From NCBI RefSeq assembly GCF_004340665.1, contig NZ_SLWO01000007.1, forward strand, positions 261,720-325,719: 64,000 bases of DNA, given 5' to 3'. Source of the stretch: Pedobacter psychrotolerans (GTDB taxonomy: Bacteria > Bacteroidota > Bacteroidia > Sphingobacteriales > Sphingobacteriaceae). The notes below the pieces were generated by a model. It saw only the letters and a program-made list of their open reading frames with translations. It was not told the origin of the DNA and did no database searches. The position numbers and the translations under genes were made by a program. Of the stretch, positions 59,461 through 64,000 are shown in pieces (the first letter of the stretch is position 1; the number at the start of each line of letters is the position of its first letter).

Positions 59461-59524
59461 TATTTAAACTACATTGATTCTAAAAAACTGTTAAAGGAGT
59501 ACAATAGTAATGTAGACTTTCGTA

Positions 59525-59782
59525 CTAATAATGGTACTTTAGTTGAACAATAATGATTTTATCTTCTAGCACCTGATAAACAATTCGATGTTCATCATTA
59601 ATCCGCCTAGACCAAAAACCTGTCCAATTGTATTTTAAAGCTTCAGGTTTCCCTATTCCGGTAAAGGGTGTATCTAATATTGATGCGATTAATTCAGAGA
59701 TTTTCTTCTGAACCTGCTTATTACCTGATTTTTTCCATTCCTCAAGTTGCTTCTGAGCATCAAACGTAAATTCTATTTCCAT
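59525..59782 (-). CDS. Txe/YoeB-type mRNA interferase toxin
   Basis: An 85-residue RelE-superfamily toxin. Catalytic residues of E. coli YoeB are all present, shifted by one: E47 (GKPEALKY), R66 (DEHRIVYQV) and the C-terminal H84-Y85 (KYHY). Such toxins cleave mRNA in the ribosomal A site. Its start overlaps the antitoxin gene by 10 bp, as is usual for toxin-antitoxin pairs. Confidence 0.92.
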   Translation of the reverse strand: MEIEFTFDAQKQLEEWKKSGNKQVQKKISELIASILDTPFTGIGKPEALKYNWTGFWSRRINDEHRIVYQVLEDKIIIVQLKYHY

Positions 59783-59988
59783 AAATCAGCAACAGCTATT
59801 TTTACTGTTTGCCCATTTTCGGCTTGTTTAATGCTTTCATCAAGTGCTCTCTTATTGGCAATTGATTGACTAAGATAAGATGTCTCATCTTGTTCTACTT
59901 TTTTAAAGGTAACATCCAAAGCTTTAAGAATCGCTTTAATTGCAGATAACTGCTTTTTATCTCGTGGCTGTATAATTAATGCTTCCAT
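59773..59988 (-). CDS. antitoxin partner of the YoeB-type toxin (DUF2683-like)
   Basis: A 71-residue protein: MEALIIQPRDKKQLSAIKAILKAL, a short strand-helix DNA-binding or dimer part, then a charged tail (FKKVEQDETSYLSQSIANKRALDESIKQAENGQ) of the kind that wraps the toxin. It is not the classical YefM/Phd fold by eye; the opening resembles the DUF2683 antitoxin-like family found in Bacteroidota. It precedes and overlaps the toxin. Confidence 0.8.
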   Translation of the reverse strand: MEALIIQPRDKKQLSAIKAILKALDVTFKKVEQDETSYLSQSIANKRALDESIKQAENGQTVKIAVADLWK

Positions 59989-60053
59989 AGTAACAAATTT
60001 ACATTTTTTTCAATTAATTTCATCGGGCAATTAATAGCGTTTTATTATAAATT

Positions 60054-60899
60054 CTATTTACCAGAAATCGTTTTCTGCATAAATCCCACAATCTCCTCAT
60101 ACAAATCATTTCCGCCCCATATCATCTGACTTATCATAGGCACGTGGCTTTTCCCTTCAATCTCTTTAATTTCTACAGGAATATGGTTCGCCTTTAATTT
60201 TTGATATAACCTGGGTGTTTGCAATTTAATCGCTTCGTAAGTCTTGCTTCCATAAAACAACAAATGCGGATTTTTAATGTTGTTGACGTAATTTAATGGC
60301 GATGCTACTTTCCATACTTCAGGTTTATCCGTAAAGGTTCTGATAAAATCAAAGTAAAAACTGTCCTTTTTAGCAGTAGTAAGGTATTCATGTAAATCCA
60401 GTCCGAAGGGATCATTTAAGATTACGCCTTTAATTGGATTTTTGATTTTGGCATGATCAAAATATTTTGGATCCGCGTTGATTAGTTCCGCTAAATGCGC
60501 TCCTGCTGAATGACCCATAATGAAAATCTTACCCGGACTTGCCTTATAAGTAGAGATATTTTCTTTAACCCACTTCACAGCCAATGCACAATCATCAGCC
60601 ATTTTTTCATATTGAACATCAGGCGCAAGCGGATAATTTATAATCACGGTAACTATACCTTTCCTGGCGAAATTCCTCCCTAACCACCAATACGTTTCTT
60701 TCTTGCCACTACTCCAAGAACCACCATGAATAAAAATCAGAACAGGTTTATTTTCAACATGATCGGCCTTGTAAAAAACATTAAGTGAATTTTGTTCTTT
60801 AGTGTTGTGGGCATAATTGATATCCTTAGCCGTTTTTACCTGAGCCAATGCTGTTATCGTTTGAAACAAGAGTATTACTATAAAGAAGTATTTTATCAT
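60054..60899 (-). CDS. secreted alpha/beta hydrolase (carboxylesterase-like)
   Basis: The start at 60899 (MIKYFFIVILLFQTITALAQ) gives a signal peptide and 281 residues; the frame is open to 61166 but the extra part has no family character. Motifs: oxyanion hole FIHGGSWSSGKKETYWW, nucleophile IMGHSAGAHLAEL, acid region (YGSKTYEAI) and the late His in EGKSHVPM. Likely a periplasmic or outer-membrane-associated esterase. Substrate not known. Confidence 0.85.
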   Translation of the reverse strand: MIKYFFIVILLFQTITALAQVKTAKDINYAHNTKEQNSLNVFYKADHVENKPVLIFIHGGSWSSGKKETYWWLGRNFARKGIVTVIINYPLAPDVQYEKMADDCALAVKWVKENISTYKASPGKIFIMGHSAGAHLAELINADPKYFDHAKIKNPIKGVILNDPFGLDLHEYLTTAKKDSFYFDFIRTFTDKPEVWKVASPLNYVNNIKNPHLLFYGSKTYEAIKLQTPRLYQKLKANHIPVEIKEIEGKSHVPMISQMIWGGNDLYEEIVGFMQKTISGK

Positions 60900-61288
60900 A
60901 TTTGAAATGGATTTTCCATGCAACTTAACAAACGAAATCGTTGGCATAGTGGATTTATTAAAAAGTATCAAGTAGCGAAAATCAAGTATCAAGATTGGAA
61001 ATTCACAAAATCCTTCCACTGTCCCCCAATTAAGATAATATCGTGTGAATGCAATGCGATGAATTTTAGGAGATAAAAAACAATTGTGATTGAACAGCCA
61101 CCATGCTCGTCCACCCAACTTAGCCTTACCATTATATCTTCGTTCTACTCCAATCCGGCCTAACAAATTTTTCGGGATACACAGTCAAAGCCAAACTACT
61201 AACTTAAATAGAAAAATTTTCAGCCGGCAATTTTTGTTTCCTTTTTGTTGTCAAAAAGAAAAAAGCCCGTCCGGCCAGGACAAAACCA

Positions 61289-62101
61289 TTACCCTTTTAT
61301 CAGCGGATTCTTCTCCTTCGCAAATAAATCAAATACCTTTTTATCTACAAAAGCTGGGAACAGCTTATTCATCCACACGGCCAATTTTCCCTGTCCTGTC
61401 ATCACCAAAGTCCGTTTGCGTTTCTCAATACCATCAGCAATAATACCAGCAACTTCTTCAGAAGTCATCATTTTGCCTTCATCCATACTGGTTTCGCCAT
61501 GTGCAGCACCATCTTTTGATAAAGCGGTAACGCGGATGTTGGAAGCCGTAAATCCCGGGCAAGCCACTAAAACATTTACACCCGTTTTCAATAGTTCTGT
61601 CCGCAAAGATTCCATGAAACCATTCATCGCAAATTTTGAAGCAGAATATCCTGTCCGTCCGGGTAACCCGCGGTAACCAGCGATGGAAGAAATTCCGACC
61701 ACCGTACCCTTAGTTTTTAGAATTTCTGGCAAAGCATATTTAGTGCAATAAACCGTCCCCCAGAAATTCACATCCATCAGGTTTTTAAGTACAGATAAAT
61801 CCAGGTCATTAAATAATGCACGCATGGATAAACCAGCATTGTTCACCAGAATATCAATTTTCTGGAACGAAACCAATGCCTGTTTAATAAGCAATTCACA
61901 ATCAGCCTCCTTACTCACATCGGCCTGAACGGCGACGGCTCTAATCTTATATTTCTTTTCTAAATCAGCAGTAATTTCGCAAAGTGTTACATATTGACGG
62001 GCAGCTAAAACCAAATTGGCGCCACGTTTAGCAAATTCTTCGGCACAAGCTTTTCCAATTCCGCTGGATGCCCCGGTAATGATGATAACTTTATTTTTCA
62101 T
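61289..62101 (-). CDS. SDR-family oxidoreductase
   Basis: A 270-residue classical short-chain dehydrogenase: cofactor motif IITGASSGIGKACAEEFAKRG (residues 6-26 in sense), NNAG (about 88), catalytic Ser in VGISSIAGYRGLPG and Y-x-x-x-K in GYSASKFAMNG. The longer C-terminal part with EVAGIIADGIEKRKRTLVM is typical of the DltE/SadH-like subgroup that acts on lipids or other hydrophobic carbonyls. Downstream of recR on the same strand with 125 bp between. Confidence 0.9.
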   Translation of the reverse strand: MKNKVIIITGASSGIGKACAEEFAKRGANLVLAARQYVTLCEITADLEKKYKIRAVAVQADVSKEADCELLIKQALVSFQKIDILVNNAGLSMRALFNDLDLSVLKNLMDVNFWGTVYCTKYALPEILKTKGTVVGISSIAGYRGLPGRTGYSASKFAMNGFMESLRTELLKTGVNVLVACPGFTASNIRVTALSKDGAAHGETSMDEGKMMTSEEVAGIIADGIEKRKRTLVMTGQGKLAVWMNKLFPAFVDKKVFDLFAKEKNPLIKG

Positions 62102-62226
62102 TTATAGTGAGTTGGGTTTTTAGTTGTTTAGTTTGTGGACTTGGAAAGCTTCTTTTTGGGAGTTACTAATTGGGCATTGGGGCTATGTTCTAACCAACAA
62201 AACAACTAACCACCAAAACAACTAAA

Positions 62227-62844
62227 CTATTTCATCATCGCTGTTTCGTAAGGTACACGGGTGATAATGGAGCGGCCGAGTGTAATCTCATCGGTATATT
62301 CCAGTTCTCCACCAAAAGCAATTCCCCTGGCGATGGTAGTTACCGGAACATTAAATTCTTTTAAGCGCTTGTACAGATAAAAAAGTGTAGTATCACCTTC
62401 CATATTCGGACTCAAGGCCAGAATAATTTCCTTAATTCCCCCGGCAGATACCCTGGAAACCAATCCATCAATAAACAAATCAGTCGGGCCAATACCATCC
62501 ATAGGAGAAATCAATCCACCTAAAACATGATAAACCCCATAATACTGTCCGGTATTTTCAATGGCCATTACATCACGGGTATCTTCCACCACGCAAATCG
62601 TTTCCTTATCACGCTTAGGCGAAGTACATATTTCACAAATTGTAAAATCTGAAATATTATGGCAGATGCTACAATGTTTAATTTGTTGTTTAAGCTTAAT
62701 AAATGTATTGCCAAACTGATTCACTTCCTCCTGTTCCTTATTTAAAAGATGTAAAACCAAACGCAATGCCGTTTTTTGTCCTACACCAGGTAATTTAGAG
62801 AATTCGTTTACTGCATCTTCAAGCAGTTTGGATGAAAAATTCAT
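62227..62844 (-). CDS. recR: recombination protein RecR
   Basis: A 205-residue RecR (start at 62844, MNFSSKLLEDAVNEF). It acts with RecF/RecO in loading RecA at gaps. Helix-hairpin-helix LPGVGQKTALRLVLHLL (about residues 16-32), zinc finger CSICHNISDFTICEIC (about 55-70) and a TOPRIM domain (ICVVEDTRDVMAIE; LILALSPNMEGDTT in sense). It ends in TAG followed by a TTAG-rich tract. Confidence 0.95.
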   Translation of the reverse strand: MNFSSKLLEDAVNEFSKLPGVGQKTALRLVLHLLNKEQEEVNQFGNTFIKLKQQIKHCSICHNISDFTICEICTSPKRDKETICVVEDTRDVMAIENTGQYYGVYHVLGGLISPMDGIGPTDLFIDGLVSRVSAGGIKEIILALSPNMEGDTTLFYLYKRLKEFNVPVTTIARGIAFGGELEYTDEITLGRSIITRVPYETAMMK

Positions 62845-62985
62845 GCACAAAAATATGAAATAGTTGTTTGGTTTTTTAGTGCTTTGGTTTTTTAGTTATT
62901 TTGTGACAGTACCGAAAAAACTAACCATCTAACCAACAAAACAACTAACATTAATTTCTTACATTTAACAGCTTAAAACAAAAAT

Positions 62986-64000
62986 ATGTCGCCAACTATA
63001 CTTTTATGCTTTCTAATCGGTTACTTTTTATTGCTGATTGTTATTTCATTCGTAACCTCTAAAGGTTCGTCAGATAATAACTCGTTTTTTGTTGCCAATA
63101 GAAATTCAAAATGGTATTTAGTGGCATTTGGAATGATTGGAACAGCACTTTCAGGTGTAACCTTTATTTCCGTACCCGGCGAAGTTGGTGCGCCAGCCGG
63201 AAACCAATTTCAGTATTTCCAGTTCGTTTTAGGCAATGCAGTTGGTTTCATTATTATTTGCACGGTATTACTGCCGCTGTATTACCGGATGAAACTCACC
63301 TCCATTTACAGCTATATTGAACAACGATTAGGGCATTACAGTTATAAAACCGCAGCTTCCATATTTTTGCTCAGCAGAACACTAGGTTCAGCCACCAGGT
63401 TATATTTAGTGGTGATTGTTTTACAGCGCTTCATTTTTGATAACTATGGCATTCCTTTTTGGCTAACGGTGCTGATATCACTTGCCCTGATTTGGTCATA
63501 CACTTTTAAAGGTGGCCTAAAAACCATTATCATTACCGATACTTTACAAACATTTTTCCTTGTTCTATCCGTTTTCCTCACCATCTATTTCATTTGCAGC
63601 AGCCTCAATTTCGATATTCCACAGGCATTTGAAACCATTAAAAGCAGCAGTTATTCAAAGATTTTCTTTTTAGATGATTTCTTAACCAACAAATTCTATT
63701 TCAGCAAACAGTTTATTGGCGGCATTTTCGTAACGATTGCCATGACTGGTTTAGATCAGGATTTAATGCAGAAAAACCTGAGTATGGGTACCATTAAAGA
63801 GGCGCAAAAAAACATGTTCACTTTTACTGGTGTATTTGTAATCCTGAATGTATTCTTTTTAAGTGTTGGCGCTTTATTGTACATTTTCGCTGCTAAAAAT
63901 GGCATCGATATCCCATTAGATCACATCACTGGAAAGCCGAGAACGGATTTGTTATTTCCAGAAATTGCCTTGAATAATTTAGGTGCTATTCCCGCCATTA
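62986..64000 (+). CDS. sodium:solute symporter (SSS family), cut by the window end
   Basis: Open from the ATG at 62986 to the last base (about 338 codons, incomplete). Many hydrophobic segments: LLCFLIGYFLLLIVISFVTS, then NRNSKWYLVAFGMIGTALSGVTFISVPGEVG (the SSS family TM2-3 signature), YYRMKLTSIYSYIEQRLGHYSYK, and GLKTIIITDTLQTFFL. Typical of Bacteroidota sodium:solute symporters in the inner membrane. Substrate cannot be told. Confidence 0.88.
   Translation, partial: MSPTILLCFLIGYFLLLIVISFVTSKGSSDNNSFFVANRNSKWYLVAFGMIGTALSGVTFISVPGEVGAPAGNQFQYFQFVLGNAVGFIIICTVLLPLYYRMKLTSIYSYIEQRLGHYSYKTAASIFLLSRTLGSATRLYLVVIVLQRFIFDNYGIPFWLTVLISLALIWSYTFKGGLKTIIITDTLQTFFLVLSVFLTIYFICSSLNFDIPQAFETIKSSSYSKIFFLDDFLTNKFYFSKQFIGGIFVTIAMTGLDQDLMQKNLSMGTIKEAQKNMFTFTGVFVILNVFFLSVGALLYIFAAKNGIDIPLDHITGKPRTDLLFPEIALNNLGAIPAI

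Noticed and set aside
60900..61166. Longer N-terminus of the secreted esterase
   Set aside because: 89 extra residues without family character precede an ordinary signal peptide that starts at 60899.

Overview
The window looks like chromosomal DNA of a Bacteroidota bacterium of the Sphingobacteriaceae type, most likely Pedobacter or a close relative (inferred from gene content, not from a search). Pointers are an AT-rich genome, little sign of Shine-Dalgarno sites, TAnnTTTG -7 boxes just before several starts (purL, asnS, ferritin, tetR, Oar-like receptor), a type III glutamine synthetase, a carboxypeptidase-regulatory/TonB-dependent receptor, a type IX secretion (T9SS) cargo of the gliding C-terminal type next to a PorP/SprF gene, and many REP-like palindromes built on GTCATTTCGA or GTCATTGCGAG.

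Layout. 1-2.8 kb: an efflux MFS gene and an alpha/beta hydrolase broken by a one-base frameshift, divergent from an HxlR regulator. 2.8-6.1 kb: a decayed accessory island with a VgrG-like fragment, a YD-repeat lipoprotein, small orphans and a pseudogene with a nonsense codon plus a frameshift, ending near tRNA-His. 6.6-10.4 kb: tRNA-His, rnhA, fbp, a phosphoesterase, tRNA methyltransferase and a VOC protein. 10.8-20.9 kb: purL, a TonB protein, glutamine synthetase III, purM and an S1/P1 nuclease. 21-25 kb: an Oar-like receptor with a small lipoprotein. 25.7-30 kb: lpdA, MBL hydrolase, GNAT, a small protein and ferritin. 30.5-34 kb: a permuted ATP-grasp / alpha-E / transglutaminase operon. 34.3-39.4 kb: asnS, a 1.2 kb tandem-repeat block, an FMN-binding glutamate-synthase-like gene and a Sua5/YrdC gene. 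39.9-46.6 kb: a 1924-residue T9SS cargo containing a PHP phosphoesterase domain, followed by PorP/SprF. 47-53.5 kb: a TetR-controlled RND efflux operon. 53.8-58.5 kb: trpD-F-B-A preceded by a leader peptide and attenuator. 58.5-64 kb: a Kir-type channel, a YoeB-type toxin-antitoxin pair, an esterase, an SDR, recR and the start of a sodium:solute symporter.

The most striking item is at 58326-58499 on the minus strand. A promoter-like element is followed by a 17-codon leader peptide with three consecutive Trp codons, mutually exclusive antiterminator and terminator pairings, and then trpD. This is a classical ribosome-mediated trp attenuator, and the structures can be drawn base by base from the sequence.

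The second theme is intergenic repetition. Perfect heptamer or octamer arrays start at TAG stop codons (TCATTAG x6 after lpdA, TTTAGGG x9 after asnS), with looser TTAG-rich tracts after three other TAG-ended genes. A CCTAACCA x10 array forms the whole leader of the MBL gene. Two genes have copies of their own 3' ends embedded in adjacent repeat blocks. Several 100-200 bp repeat families occur at distant sites in the window.
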